Notes: generated by a model from the sequence alone, not told the origin. Counted from the stretch's first letter, positions 17,951 through 26,460 are shown. The stretch is 41,412 nucleotides of DNA from UBA2287 sp037442025 (GCA_037442025.1 JBBIRB010000025.1:1-41412); one strand, 5' to 3'. Numbers and translations: made by a program.

Positions 17951-17970
17951 GTGCAATAACCCTTTTGAGT

Positions 17971-18333
17971 ATGATTCAAAAATTGATGTCGTTGAGTAAC
18001 CTAAAAACTAACTTCAAACCTATAACTCGAATTGAAGTAGAAAACCCTAAACTGGTTGCCCAGTTTTACCATGAATATTTGGGGTTTTGCATTACAGGGA
18101 AAAACCAATTGAATAATCAATTCATGCTTCAATTCAATGGTCAGATATTTTTAATTGGGCAAAAACAATCGGAGTTTAGCGATGATTCATCAATAATTCT
18201 CTTTAAGTCGAAACAAATTGAAGTTGACTACTATAGGATTTGTAATAAGGTAAGGCTTCAATCTCCTTTACAAAACAATACATTTTCGGTAATCGACTGT
18301 AATGGTAATATTCTTCAATTTTTAAAAGAATGA
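17971..18333 (+). CDS. VOC (glyoxalase/bleomycin-resistance fold) family protein
   Basis: This short protein of 120 residues has the pattern of one vicinal-oxygen-chelate module: an IEVENP strand, the helix pattern L-V-A-Q-F-Y-H-E-Y-L-G-F, then beta strands, and a closing V-I-D-C-N-G-N-I-L-Q-F. VOC proteins include metal-dependent isomerases, dioxygenases and binding proteins; the usual histidine and glutamate metal ligands are not clearly present, so activity is uncertain. An in-frame TTG at 17965 and an ATG at 17986 are alternative starts. It is separated by 101 bp from the envelope operon downstream. Confidence 0.6.
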   Translation: MIQKLMSLSNLKTNFKPITRIEVENPKLVAQFYHEYLGFCITGKNQLNNQFMLQFNGQIFLIGQKQSEFSDDSSIILFKSKQIEVDYYRICNKVRLQSPLQNNTFSVIDCNGNILQFLKE

Positions 18334-18434
18334 ACCTCACGTAATTTTAATCGAATTAACATTCATATTTCCCTTTTGGCATATACTTTGAAACACGCAG
18401 CTCAAACTTTTTAATAAACTATAAACAACATAAA

Positions 18435-19061
18435 ATGAAACCTATCATCCTTTTAGCGCTTATTTCACTTTCAAATATCCTCTATGCTCAAAACACCGAT
18501 AATGAGCAAGAGATGCAAACACTTTTTGGTAATAAATCGTTCACTTTTGGCGGGTTTGGTGGTCCTAGCGTATCGTACTCATCATTCAACGGCAGCGATG
18601 CCTGGCTGGTTGGGGGAATGGGTGCAGCCATTGTAAACCATTCGTTCTTCTTTGGTGGAGGGGGATATGGTATTGTTAACTCACCCTTTTTTGCAGATGT
18701 AAATAATAATGAGGGCGCATACACCGAGGGAGGCTATGGAGGTGGTATTTTAGGTTTTGTAGCTATGCCTCACAAGGTGGTACACCTTGCTTTCCCTGTG
18801 CTTATTGGAGGTGGATCGTTAATTTATACCGATAAGCGCATGAGCCATAACACTCATGGTTCACACTTCCAAATTATTGACCAAACCGAGTTTTTTGTAA
18901 TTGAGCCGGGAATAGAAGTAGAATTGAACGTTTTTCGTTTCATGCGTGTTGCTGCAGGTGTAAAGTACCGCTACACTTCGAAACTAAAATTAATTGATAC
19001 CCCTAACAATGCTTTCAACTCGCTAGGCGGAAACATTACATTCAAATTTGGTCGCTTTTAA
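18435..19061 (+). CDS. Outer-membrane beta-barrel protein A (paralogue of the gene at 19292)
   Basis: This 208-residue protein has a signal peptide (about 1-19, MKPIILLALISLSNILYAQ) and glycine-rich amphipathic strands, ending F-K-F-G-R-F. It shares a similar series of segments with the protein at 19292: a G-F-G segment near the mature start, a G-G-G-S/Y block after a P-H/F-K-V/L-V-H pattern, and an E-P-G-I-E-V-E-L-N-V-F-R-F-M-like segment near the end. No function is known to me. It starts a compact five-gene run with the 47-aa gene 32 bp later. A TACTTTG at 18384-18390 could be its -7 element, but the -33 is weak. Confidence 0.7.
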   Translation: MKPIILLALISLSNILYAQNTDNEQEMQTLFGNKSFTFGGFGGPSVSYSSFNGSDAWLVGGMGAAIVNHSFFFGGGGYGIVNSPFFADVNNNEGAYTEGGYGGGILGFVAMPHKVVHLAFPVLIGGGSLIYTDKRMSHNTHGSHFQIIDQTEFFVIEPGIEVELNVFRFMRVAAGVKYRYTSKLKLIDTPNNAFNSLGGNITFKFGRF

Positions 19062-19093
19062 ACTCAAATACTAAACACAAAAAAATTAAAGAC

Positions 19094-19237
19094 ATGTTTT
19101 TAACCGGACTTATTGCAGGCATTGTTCTTTTTGTTGTAATCGACCTGGCCTCTATTGGCTATTACAACTACAGAATTAGAAAAGAACAGAAAATTCAGAA
19201 AGAATTTATGAAGGAATTCCTGAGTGGGCTTTTGTAG
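19094..19237 (+). CDS. 47-aa single-pass membrane protein between two barrel genes
   Basis: ATG at 19094 to TAG at 19235-19237 encodes 47 residues: a hydrophobic helix (about residues 3-23, containing LIAGIVLFVVIDLASIGYY), then a highly charged helix rich in K, E and Q (about 27-41). An A-rich tract (AAAAAATTAAAGAC) precedes the start. It fits between the two paralogous barrels with 32 and 54 bp gaps in the same direction, which favours a real gene over chance. I recognise no family. A small inner-membrane partner of the operon's outer-membrane proteins is a reasonable guess only. Confidence 0.6.
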   Translation: MFLTGLIAGIVLFVVIDLASIGYYNYRIRKEQKIQKEFMKEFLSGLL

Positions 19238-19291
19238 GCACTTCTTTAAAATTGTTTTTTTAAAAAATCAAACTTAACAAAAACTACTAAA

Positions 19292-20011
19292 ATGAAAGGA
19301 TTTAGTATCATTCCGCTCCTCCTATATTTATTCCTTAGCTTTTTAGGATTGGCTCAGGAGGCTCCCAAAACAGAATACCTTTTCGACTCGAAAAAGGTAA
19401 AAGTTTCAGGTTTTGGTAATACCTTTGGCGAACTCTCATTCATCGATGGAAGTGTAGCATACTCATCGGGTGGTGGTGGCGCCTTTCTGTTCAACTACAA
19501 AACTTATTTAGGAATTTACAGCCACGACCTTGTTACCAGCCATTCATTTAGCGATATTTATCCCGAAGGGCATAACCCCATAACTTCGCCTCTGGCACCC
19601 TCACATATTAATAATCGTATACGATTCAACCACTTTGGGCTTTGGGTAGGGTACATTCACAACCCTTTCAAATTGGTTCATGTTGGTTCGAGCATTCGCA
19701 TTGGTGGTGGTTACATGGCACTATTCGACAGTAAAATTGATTTCCGGGAATTCGATGATCATCACCGCGATTGGGTTGGGGTTGTTACACCCGAAATTGA
19801 CTTGGAAATGAATATAGTTCGGTGGTTCAAAATAAATGCTGGTTTAGGTTACCGTATCGTTTTGGGAGTTGACAATTCAACATACGTTAACTCATTAGGC
19901 GATTCGAATCGGACATTCAAGGCCTCCCAATTTTCGAGCCCTATCTTCAACGTAAAACTTATGTTTGGAGCGTTTGGACCCAAAAAAAATGGTAAAATAA
20001 ACAATAACTAA
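19292..20011 (+). CDS. Outer-membrane beta-barrel protein B (paralogue of the gene at 18435)
   Basis: This 239-residue protein has a signal peptide (about 1-21) followed by barrel-like strands. Several segments align with protein A in the same order, for example FKLVHVGSSIRIGGGYM against HKVVHLAFPVLIGGGSL, and PEIDLEMNIVRWFKINAG against PGIEVELNVFRFMRVAAG. This indicates an old tandem duplication with the 47-aa gene between the copies. The C-terminus carries an extra basic tail (GPKKNGKINNN) not seen in A. It is followed after 39 bp by the TonB-dependent receptor. Confidence 0.7.
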   Translation: MKGFSIIPLLLYLFLSFLGLAQEAPKTEYLFDSKKVKVSGFGNTFGELSFIDGSVAYSSGGGGAFLFNYKTYLGIYSHDLVTSHSFSDIYPEGHNPITSPLAPSHINNRIRFNHFGLWVGYIHNPFKLVHVGSSIRIGGGYMALFDSKIDFREFDDHHRDWVGVVTPEIDLEMNIVRWFKINAGLGYRIVLGVDNSTYVNSLGDSNRTFKASQFSSPIFNVKLMFGAFGPKKNGKINNN

Positions 20012-20050
20012 CCAAATTTGTTTAAGATAAAAAACACTTTATTAAACAAA

Positions 20051-22402
20051 ATGCGTTTAAGAATAATATTAATAGTAGTTACTATTGTAATACTATCATA
20101 CAATGTGCATGGGAATGGAGAAATCGATAATTCCGGCAAAGTAGTACTTAGTGGTTATGTAAGGGACAAGGCAAATGGCGAAGACTTGGTTGGTGCAACA
20201 ATAATAATTAATGAACTAAAACGAGGAACCACTTCTAATGCTTACGGATTTTATTCTATCAGTTTGAACCCCGGAATTTATAACGTTACCTACTCATTTA
20301 TTGGTTACAATAGTGTTCAGCAAACAATTAACCTAACCACAAGCAAAAGCCTAAGCGTTGAACTTCAGGAGGAATCGACTATGCTCTCTGAGGTGGTTAT
20401 TACAAGCGAAAAACCAAATGCCAATATTACCCGCGCTGAAATGAGCGCAACGCGCCTCGAAATTAAGAACATTCAACGCATACCTGCCCTCATGGGCGAG
20501 ATTGATGTTATTAAGGCAATTCAACTGTTACCCGGAGTAAAAAACGTTGCCGAAGGTTCTTCGGGCTTTAGCGTAAGAGGTGGCGCTACCGATCATAACC
20601 TTATTCTACTCGATGAGGCTACAGTATATAATGCTTCGCATTTAATGGGTTTCTTTTCTGTTTTCAATAACGATGCAATAAAGGATGTAAAACTTTACAA
20701 GGGCGACATACCCGCTTCGGCAGGAGGAAGGTTAGCCTCACTTCTCGACGTTCGAATGCGCGATGGAAATGCTAAGCAGTTTGCTGCTACCGGGGGAATA
20801 GGCACCATATCGAGTCGCTTAACTATTGAAGGGCCCATACTTTGCGAAAAAACTACATACTTACTATCTGGTCGCAGAACTTATGCCGATGTTTTCTTAC
20901 CTCTTGCAAGCGATCCCGAAGTTCGAGATAACAGGCTATATTTTTACGATCTTAACGTGAAGCTGAATCACAGATTGAACGTTCGGAATCGTTTTTTCAT
21001 ATCGGGCTATAGCGGTCGCGATATTTTCAAAAACGATTTTGCTCAGTTTGGCTTTGGCAACCAAACGCTTTCCTTCCGATGGAATCATTTAATTAACGAC
21101 AAACTTTTCATAAACTCAACCGCAATATTTAGCAGTTACAATTATTATTTGGGTACACCACCCGGAGAGCCTTCGTCGTTTGCATGGAAATCGCACATGG
21201 AAGATTACAGTTTAAAGTCCGACTTTACCTACTTTGCTAATAGTGAAAACACATTCCGTTTCGGGTTTCAATCTATATACCACTACTTTAGGCCAGGCAA
21301 TGCTAAAGGAATTGGCGAAAACTCTATTCTTGGCGAATTTAACATTCCTACTAACCATTCGCTGGAGCATGGGCTTTACGCACAGAACGAGCAGAACATT
21401 GGTTCAAGTTTAATATTAAAATATGGTTTAAGGTTCTCTGCCCTTCAGAATGTTGGAAAAGCTAAAGTGTGGCTATTCGACAGTAATTACGAGGCAGAAA
21501 ACTTTAAAGAATACAAAAGTGGAGATATTTACAACACCGATTTTCATATTGAACCAAGGTTGGGATTAAACTACATTTTTAACCCTAAACAATCCGTTAA
21601 GGCTAGTTACTCTCGTACGGTACAGTATATCCAGCAGGCTTCCAACTCAGCGGCAGGAACGCCCCTCGATGTATGGTTCACTGCTTCGCCCAATGTAAAA
21701 CCACAACTATCTGATCAGTATGCTGTTGGATACTTTCAAAATTTCTATAATAACTCAATAGAAGTTTCTACAGAAGTTTACTATAAGGATATGAGAAATG
21801 TTGTGGATTTTAAAGAGTATGCCAATATGCTGCTCAACGAAAAAATTGAGGGTGAACTTCGATTTGGCTCAGCCAACTCTTACGGAGTTGAATTAATGGC
21901 TAAATTGAATTTAGATAAACTGAATGGTTGGATCAGCTATACTTACTCGCGCACTTTTAGAACCATTGAAGGAATAAATAGTGGGAAAGCCTATCCTGCT
22001 CCCTACGATAAACCACACGACATTGCTGTTGTATTGAATTACGAAGTAAACAAAGCCCTTACCGTTTCGGCAAATTGGGTTTATTCAACTGGAGTACCTG
22101 CAACATTTCCGGCGGGCCGTTACGAACTAATGGGCACCATTATTCCATTATATACCGCAAGGAACCAGTATAGATATCCCGACTACCATCGGCTCGATCT
22201 GGCTTTAACTTACAGGCCCGGAATTGACAAAAACAAGCGATGGCAGAGCGAATGGAACTTCTCGGTTTATAATGCTTACAACCGAAAAAACGCTTGGGCT
22301 ATAAACTTTATTCAGGACATAGAAAATCCATTAATTACCTATGCCGAGAAAACATACCTTTTTTCAATCATACCCTCAATAACCTACAACTTTAAATTTT
22401 AG
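20051..22402 (+). CDS. TonB-dependent receptor with CarboxypepD_reg-like N-terminal domain
   Basis: This 783-residue outer-membrane receptor has a signal peptide (1-22), an N-terminal carboxypeptidase-regulatory-like beta domain (about 30-107, with G-Y-V-R-D and Y-G-F-Y-S-I), the plug with E-V-V-I-T near 114 and S-G-F-S-V-R-G-G near 171, and a C-terminal barrel ending Y-N-F-K-F. It would import a ligand driven by TonB-ExbBD. No STN domain is present, so no anti-sigma signalling is implied. It is shorter than SusC proteins and pairs with a DUF4249 lipoprotein rather than SusD. The ATG at 20051 is chosen over a TTG at 20018 because a clean signal peptide begins there. Confidence 0.88.
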   Translation: MRLRIILIVVTIVILSYNVHGNGEIDNSGKVVLSGYVRDKANGEDLVGATIIINELKRGTTSNAYGFYSISLNPGIYNVTYSFIGYNSVQQTINLTTSKSLSVELQEESTMLSEVVITSEKPNANITRAEMSATRLEIKNIQRIPALMGEIDVIKAIQLLPGVKNVAEGSSGFSVRGGATDHNLILLDEATVYNASHLMGFFSVFNNDAIKDVKLYKGDIPASAGGRLASLLDVRMRDGNAKQFAATGGIGTISSRLTIEGPILCEKTTYLLSGRRTYADVFLPLASDPEVRDNRLYFYDLNVKLNHRLNVRNRFFISGYSGRDIFKNDFAQFGFGNQTLSFRWNHLINDKLFINSTAIFSSYNYYLGTPPGEPSSFAWKSHMEDYSLKSDFTYFANSENTFRFGFQSIYHYFRPGNAKGIGENSILGEFNIPTNHSLEHGLYAQNEQNIGSSLILKYGLRFSALQNVGKAKVWLFDSNYEAENFKEYKSGDIYNTDFHIEPRLGLNYIFNPKQSVKASYSRTVQYIQQASNSAAGTPLDVWFTASPNVKPQLSDQYAVGYFQNFYNNSIEVSTEVYYKDMRNVVDFKEYANMLLNEKIEGELRFGSANSYGVELMAKLNLDKLNGWISYTYSRTFRTIEGINSGKAYPAPYDKPHDIAVVLNYEVNKALTVSANWVYSTGVPATFPAGRYELMGTIIPLYTARNQYRYPDYHRLDLALTYRPGIDKNKRWQSEWNFSVYNAYNRKNAWAINFIQDIENPLITYAEKTYLFSIIPSITYNFKF

Positions 22403-22403
22403 C

Positions 22404-23261
22404 ATGAAAATGTTTTCAATAAATAGAGGTCTTGCAATAATTTCAATGAATATATTTTTAGGTGCTTGCACCGAAAGAATTGACATTGACCTGGACAGCA
22501 CTTATACACGTTGCGTTATATATGGCGAGTTAACAACCGATACCGCTTCGCATCGTATTTTCGTATCACGCACCGGGAAATATTTCAGCAATGAGCCTGC
22601 TAAAGGAATTTCGGGAGCAACCGTTTCTATTACCGATGGCGAAATAACCCATTTTCTTAGCGAAGATCCGCAACAGCCTGGCACCTACATAACCCAGCCC
22701 AATGTATTTGGTATTGAAGGCAAAACATATACTCTTCTGGTTGAAAATGTAGACTTACTTGGAAATGGAGTATTGCAAAACTACACTGCATCGAGTTTAT
22801 TACCTCCCGTTTTGGCTCCCGATTCTATACGTGTTATTTACCGAAGCCAATGGCGAGGATGGGTTGTACAGGCCTTTGCCAGCGATCCGGCGGATAGTAA
22901 AGATTTTTATATGTTCCATACCTGGCTCAATGGTAAACTTGAAACCGACTCCCTATCGACTCGTATCATTGCCGACGATCTATTCTTCAACGGTAGCTAT
23001 ACAAATGGAATAACCATTAAGTATTGGGAAGGTCAGAACCGAATAGCCCCCGGCGACACTATTGTGTCAGGTTTTTGTGGTATTACCGAGGATTACTACA
23101 AATTTGTTGATGAAGTAAGAACAACCGTTCGTCCTTCATCGCCACTTTTTAGTGCACCACCTGCCAATCCGCGAACTAACATTAGCAATAATGGAATCGG
23201 GTATTTTACTGCCTATTCTGTAAAAAGGGCTTACTTCATCGTTCCAAACATTGAACCGTAA
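22404..23261 (+). CDS. DUF4249 family lipoprotein
   Basis: This 285-residue protein has a lipoprotein signal with cysteine in L-G-A-C near residue 22 and E-R-I-D-I-D-L after it, the typical DUF4249 beginning. Beta-strand-rich segments follow (G-E-L-T-T-D-T, I-S-G-A-T-V-S-I-T-D). DUF4249 genes usually follow TonB-dependent receptors of this type and are presumed surface-exposed accessory lipoproteins; no ligand is known. It starts 1 bp after the receptor stop, so translation is probably coupled, and a terminator follows. Confidence 0.85.
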   Translation: MKMFSINRGLAIISMNIFLGACTERIDIDLDSTYTRCVIYGELTTDTASHRIFVSRTGKYFSNEPAKGISGATVSITDGEITHFLSEDPQQPGTYITQPNVFGIEGKTYTLLVENVDLLGNGVLQNYTASSLLPPVLAPDSIRVIYRSQWRGWVVQAFASDPADSKDFYMFHTWLNGKLETDSLSTRIIADDLFFNGSYTNGITIKYWEGQNRIAPGDTIVSGFCGITEDYYKFVDEVRTTVRPSSPLFSAPPANPRTNISNNGIGYFTAYSVKRAYFIVPNIEP

Positions 23262-23306
23262 AGCGTATTTATTAAGCCAATAATAAACATAGGGTTTACA
23301 TTCAGC

Positions 23307-23337
23307 AAAAAAGTGAATAAGAATTCACTTTTTTTTT
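23307..23337 (+). terminator. Terminator after the envelope operon
   Basis: The arms AAGTGAAT (23311-23318) and ATTCACTT (23323-23330) are extended by A/T pairs on the outside and end in a run of T to 23337. It closes the five-gene operon beginning at 18435. Confidence 0.75.
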
Positions 23338-23397
23338 GCAATCAATTGGTGTATTGAAAAAGTAAAAACTGCTACTTTAGCAAAAAATACAAATGCT

Positions 23398-24495
23398 ATG
23401 GGAATTTGGAACAAACTTAAGGGCGAACTCATTGATATTATTGAGTGGATTGACCCTACCAACGACACTATGGTGTACCGTTTCGAGAGGTATAACAATG
23501 AAATTAAGAATGGCGCTAAATTAACTGTTCGCGAATCGCAGGTATCCATTTTTATAAATGAAGGACAAATTGCCGATATTTTTAACCCCGGTATGTACTC
23601 GCTTTCAACTTCTAACCTTCCAATATTATCTACATTAAAGGGTTGGAAATACGGGTTTAATAGTCCGTTTAAGGCTGAAGTTTACTTCTTGAACACAAAA
23701 AACTTTGTTGACTTAAAGTGGGGAACTCCCAATCCGGTTATGCTGCGCGATCCTGAGTTTGGTCCCGTACGCATTCGTGCCTTCGGCAATTACTCCATTC
23801 AAATTGTCGATCCTGCAAAATTCGTCAAGGGAATTGTTGGAACCGATGGATCCTTTACTACACATAAAATTAGTGAGCAACTGAAAACTATTGCTATTAC
23901 GCGTTTTACCGATTCGTTGGGCGAAAGCAAGCTTCCGGTGCTCGATATGGCAGCCAACTACGATGAACTTTCCCGTTTCTGCGAAGAGAAAATGAAGCCT
24001 GAATTTGGGGAATACGGTCTCGACCTAACCAAGTTTTTAGTTGCAAACATTTCGTTACCCCCCGAGGTGGAAGCTGCTCTCGATAAAAGAACCAGCATGG
24101 GAATTATTGGCGACATGGGAAAGTATGTGCAATACCAAACCGGCGAATCGATGGTAGCTGCCGCCAATAATCCTTCTGGTGGGGGTGCTGCTACCGGTAT
24201 GGGTTTGGGAATGGGATTTGGAATGGCAAACCAAATGGTAAATGCCATGCAAAATAATCAGGGACAAGCAGTTCCCCCACCCGTTCCTCCTGTTCTTGCT
24301 TTTCATGCAGTTATCAATGGTCAGCAAGCAGGGCCCTTCGACCTAAACACGCTTAACGCAATGGTTCAGCAAAACCAAATTTCTCGCGAAACTTTGGTTT
24401 GGCGGCAGGGAATGCCAACCTGGATTGCTGCTGGACAAATAAGTGAATTAACTCAAATTTTCGGAGCTGTTCCACCACCTATACCTCCCCAATAA
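23398..24495 (+). CDS. SPFH (YdjI-like) domain protein with C-terminal GYF_2 domain
   Basis: This is a 365-residue cytoplasmic or membrane-associated protein. Residues about 1-235 match YdjI-type SPFH proteins (E-W-I-D-P-T-N-D-T near 17, V-R-E-S-Q-V near 43, F-N-P-G-M-Y near 61, F-V-D-L-K-W-G-T-P near 102, and LVANISLPPEV near 219). A Gly/Met-rich and Pro-rich linker (about 260-300) follows, then a GYF_2 domain (about 302-355, with AGPFDLNTL and WRQGMPTWIAA), which typically binds proline-rich peptides; the protein itself ends in a proline-rich tail. In Bacillus YdjI works with YdjG, YdjH and a PspA protein in envelope stress. The zinc-ribbon gene follows by 51 bp; no PspA is present. Confidence 0.82.
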   Translation: MGIWNKLKGELIDIIEWIDPTNDTMVYRFERYNNEIKNGAKLTVRESQVSIFINEGQIADIFNPGMYSLSTSNLPILSTLKGWKYGFNSPFKAEVYFLNTKNFVDLKWGTPNPVMLRDPEFGPVRIRAFGNYSIQIVDPAKFVKGIVGTDGSFTTHKISEQLKTIAITRFTDSLGESKLPVLDMAANYDELSRFCEEKMKPEFGEYGLDLTKFLVANISLPPEVEAALDKRTSMGIIGDMGKYVQYQTGESMVAAANNPSGGGAATGMGLGMGFGMANQMVNAMQNNQGQAVPPPVPPVLAFHAVINGQQAGPFDLNTLNAMVQQNQISRETLVWRQGMPTWIAAGQISELTQIFGAVPPPIPPQ

Positions 24496-24546
24496 ATTCA
24501 GAGAATTCAATAGGTTCAAAAACGCATTTTCCTTAAAATATTAACT

Positions 24547-25653
24547 ATGCAAACCGAAAGTAACCCTTCGCAAACTATTCAGGCTGAGGTAACTTGCCCA
24601 TCGTGTGGTGCACATCTTAAATATAAACCTGGCAGTGAAATGCTACAATGCGAATACTGCCAAGCCGAGGTTGAAATTGAAAAGCGCGAAGAGATTATTC
24701 AGGAAATAGACTTTGATGCATTCGTGAGCGACTCTGAAAACATAAAGGTTCAGCAGGAACTCATTACTGTAAGATGCGAAGGTTGTGGTGCTCATGTAAC
24801 TTTACCACCTAATGTAGTTTCGGATCGATGCGCATTCTGTAGTAGCATTTTGATTACAAAAAGAACCGAAAAGGAAACTCAAATAGCTCCAATGTCGATT
24901 CTTCCATTCGGAATCGATGCTCAACAGGCATTCGCGCAGTTTCGAAGTTGGATAACGAAACTTTGGTTTGCTCCCAACGAGCTGAAACGATTTGCCATAC
25001 AACCTGAAACGTTAAAAGGAGTTTATGTGCCATACTGGACCTTCGATTCGAATACCGATAATTTTTTCACCGGACAGCGTGGCGACAATTACGTAGCAAC
25101 AGAATCTTATACAACAACCGAAAACGGACGAACCGTTTCAAAAACGCGCTCGGTTACTAAAATTCGATGGACACCTGTAAGTGGAGAGTTTCAACGTTTT
25201 TTCGACGATGTGCTCGTTCTAGCCAGCAAATCGTTACCTCAAAAATATGCCGATCGACTCGAACCCTGGGATTTAAAGAACCTGACTCCATTCAGCGAAA
25301 AATTCCTCAGCGGTTTTGTAACCGAAACTTATCAGGTTGAACTAAAAGAAGGATTGGAATTGGCCAAACAAACCATTGAATCGCTACTTAGAGAGGAAGT
25401 TCGACGACGAATTGGAGGCGACCATCAGCGAATAAACACTATAAAATCTACTCACAGCAATATTACTTTCAAACACATTCTCCTTCCGGTATGGATTAGT
25501 GCCTTTCGATACAGAAATAAGGTATATAGGTTCCTCGTAAATGGGAGAACTGGCGAAGTTCAGGGTGAAAGGCCGTACAGTACCTGGAAAATTGTACGAT
25601 TAGTTCTGCTAATTCTTACTATTATTCTAATAATAGCAGTATTTGCAGGCTAA
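24547..25653 (+). CDS. Double zinc-ribbon protein with C-terminal membrane anchor (YdjG-like)
   Basis: This 368-residue protein has two zinc ribbons at its N-terminus, C17-x2-C20 with C35-x2-C38 and C77-x2-C80 with C95-x2-C98. A long middle domain contains V-P-Y-W-T-F-D near 191 and several K/R-rich segments. One C-terminal membrane helix spans about 347-366. It is typical of proteins found beside SPFH/YdjI genes. Together with the SPFH gene this resembles the anchor half of the Bacillus YdjFGHI system. Ligand and partner are inferred, and a general zinc-ribbon envelope protein of unknown role is equally possible. Confidence 0.72.
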   Translation: MQTESNPSQTIQAEVTCPSCGAHLKYKPGSEMLQCEYCQAEVEIEKREEIIQEIDFDAFVSDSENIKVQQELITVRCEGCGAHVTLPPNVVSDRCAFCSSILITKRTEKETQIAPMSILPFGIDAQQAFAQFRSWITKLWFAPNELKRFAIQPETLKGVYVPYWTFDSNTDNFFTGQRGDNYVATESYTTTENGRTVSKTRSVTKIRWTPVSGEFQRFFDDVLVLASKSLPQKYADRLEPWDLKNLTPFSEKFLSGFVTETYQVELKEGLELAKQTIESLLREEVRRRIGGDHQRINTIKSTHSNITFKHILLPVWISAFRYRNKVYRFLVNGRTGEVQGERPYSTWKIVRLVLLILTIILIIAVFAG

Positions 25654-25726
25654 TAATTAAGCAGAGTGCACAAGCATAACTTTTTTTTATATATTTATCG
25701 GTAGTTTGTTAATTGCCATTGAAGGC

Positions 25727-26317
25727 ATGAAAAAAAGTAAACTTTCCGATTTGTATTTCCCCCCAGCTGAACCGCTAATTAAAGTGGCAGCAGCCTTGTC
25801 GACTAATGTTTCGGCCTATATATACATTGTAGATCATAACAATACCTTCACCTCATCGCTTAAAAAGGCAATTGAAAAACCCGACAAGTATAATATTGAA
25901 ACTTTCACTACGGGCGAAAAACTGATTTCGGTACTAAAGAGTCATCATTTCCGCAGAAACGAAATTCACATGGTCTTCCTAGGCTACAAGTTCATTGAGG
26001 AAGGCCAGCACAACCTAATGAATGGCATAGAAACGCTCGATGCTATAAAGGCCATCCGACCCGATATAGAAGTGGTTATGCTTTACGGACCCGACGAAGC
26101 ATCCTTTGGGTCGTATGCACGCAAAAGCGGAGCCTTCGATTTTATTCCCAAAAACGATAATGCCATTCTGAGATTCAATAATATTATTTGGCGCATTATA
26201 ATAACTAAAAGGTTGCAGCAAAAGAAACGCTCTTTTAAAATTACCGCCCGTATTTTTGTCATATTTACCCTACTTGTCGTGCTTGCAGCTTTTATCTATC
26301 AATTTGTTGTTAAATAG
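25727..26317 (+). CDS. Membrane-anchored degenerate receiver (CheY-like) domain protein
   Basis: This 196-residue protein has a receiver-like fold at about 31-160 and a membrane helix at about 173-194. The acidic first-strand site is Y-I-V-D36-H rather than D-D. The phosphoacceptor position in M-V-F-L-G86-Y is glycine instead of aspartate, the third-strand Thr/Ser is Tyr120 (V-V-M-L-Y-G), while the conserved lysine remains (K142 in F-I-P-K). The helix-3/strand-4 pattern N-G-I-E-T-L-D-A-I-K-A-I-R-P-D is typical of receivers. It cannot be phosphorylated normally. The ATG at 25727 is preferred to the TTG at 25706. It lies between the zinc-ribbon gene and htpG. Confidence 0.68.
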   Translation: MKKSKLSDLYFPPAEPLIKVAAALSTNVSAYIYIVDHNNTFTSSLKKAIEKPDKYNIETFTTGEKLISVLKSHHFRRNEIHMVFLGYKFIEEGQHNLMNGIETLDAIKAIRPDIEVVMLYGPDEASFGSYARKSGAFDFIPKNDNAILRFNNIIWRIIITKRLQQKKRSFKITARIFVIFTLLVVLAAFIYQFVVK

Positions 26318-26370
26318 AAGTATTTTCTGCCAAACACATCCCTTAATCAGAAATTACTAATCCTCATCCA

Positions 26371-26383
26371 TGACTTAATGTCA
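26371..26383. promoter_or_regulatory. TGAC-N5-GTCA dyad upstream of htpG
   Basis: A short dyad (TGACTTAATGTCA) lies about 77 bp upstream of the htpG ATG. It could be an operator for a heat-shock regulator, but the arms are only four bases and no CIRCE element or known sigma-32-type promoter is visible. The rest of the gap 26318-26460 shows no gene. Confidence 0.2.
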
Positions 26384-26460
26384 GCATTTGTGCTATGGCA
26401 TTGCATTTGAATAGCCCCGCATGAAAATTAAGACATGTTTAACCTTAAAAAAATATAGCA

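Noticed and set aside
20018..20050. TTG start giving the TonB-dependent receptor 11 more residues
   Set aside because: The ATG at 20051 begins a normal signal peptide, while the longer form would place charged residues before it.
26391..26405. Sigma-54-like TGGCA/TTGCA sequence upstream of htpG
   Set aside because: The spacing between the two blocks does not fit the GG-N10-GC geometry of sigma-54 promoters.
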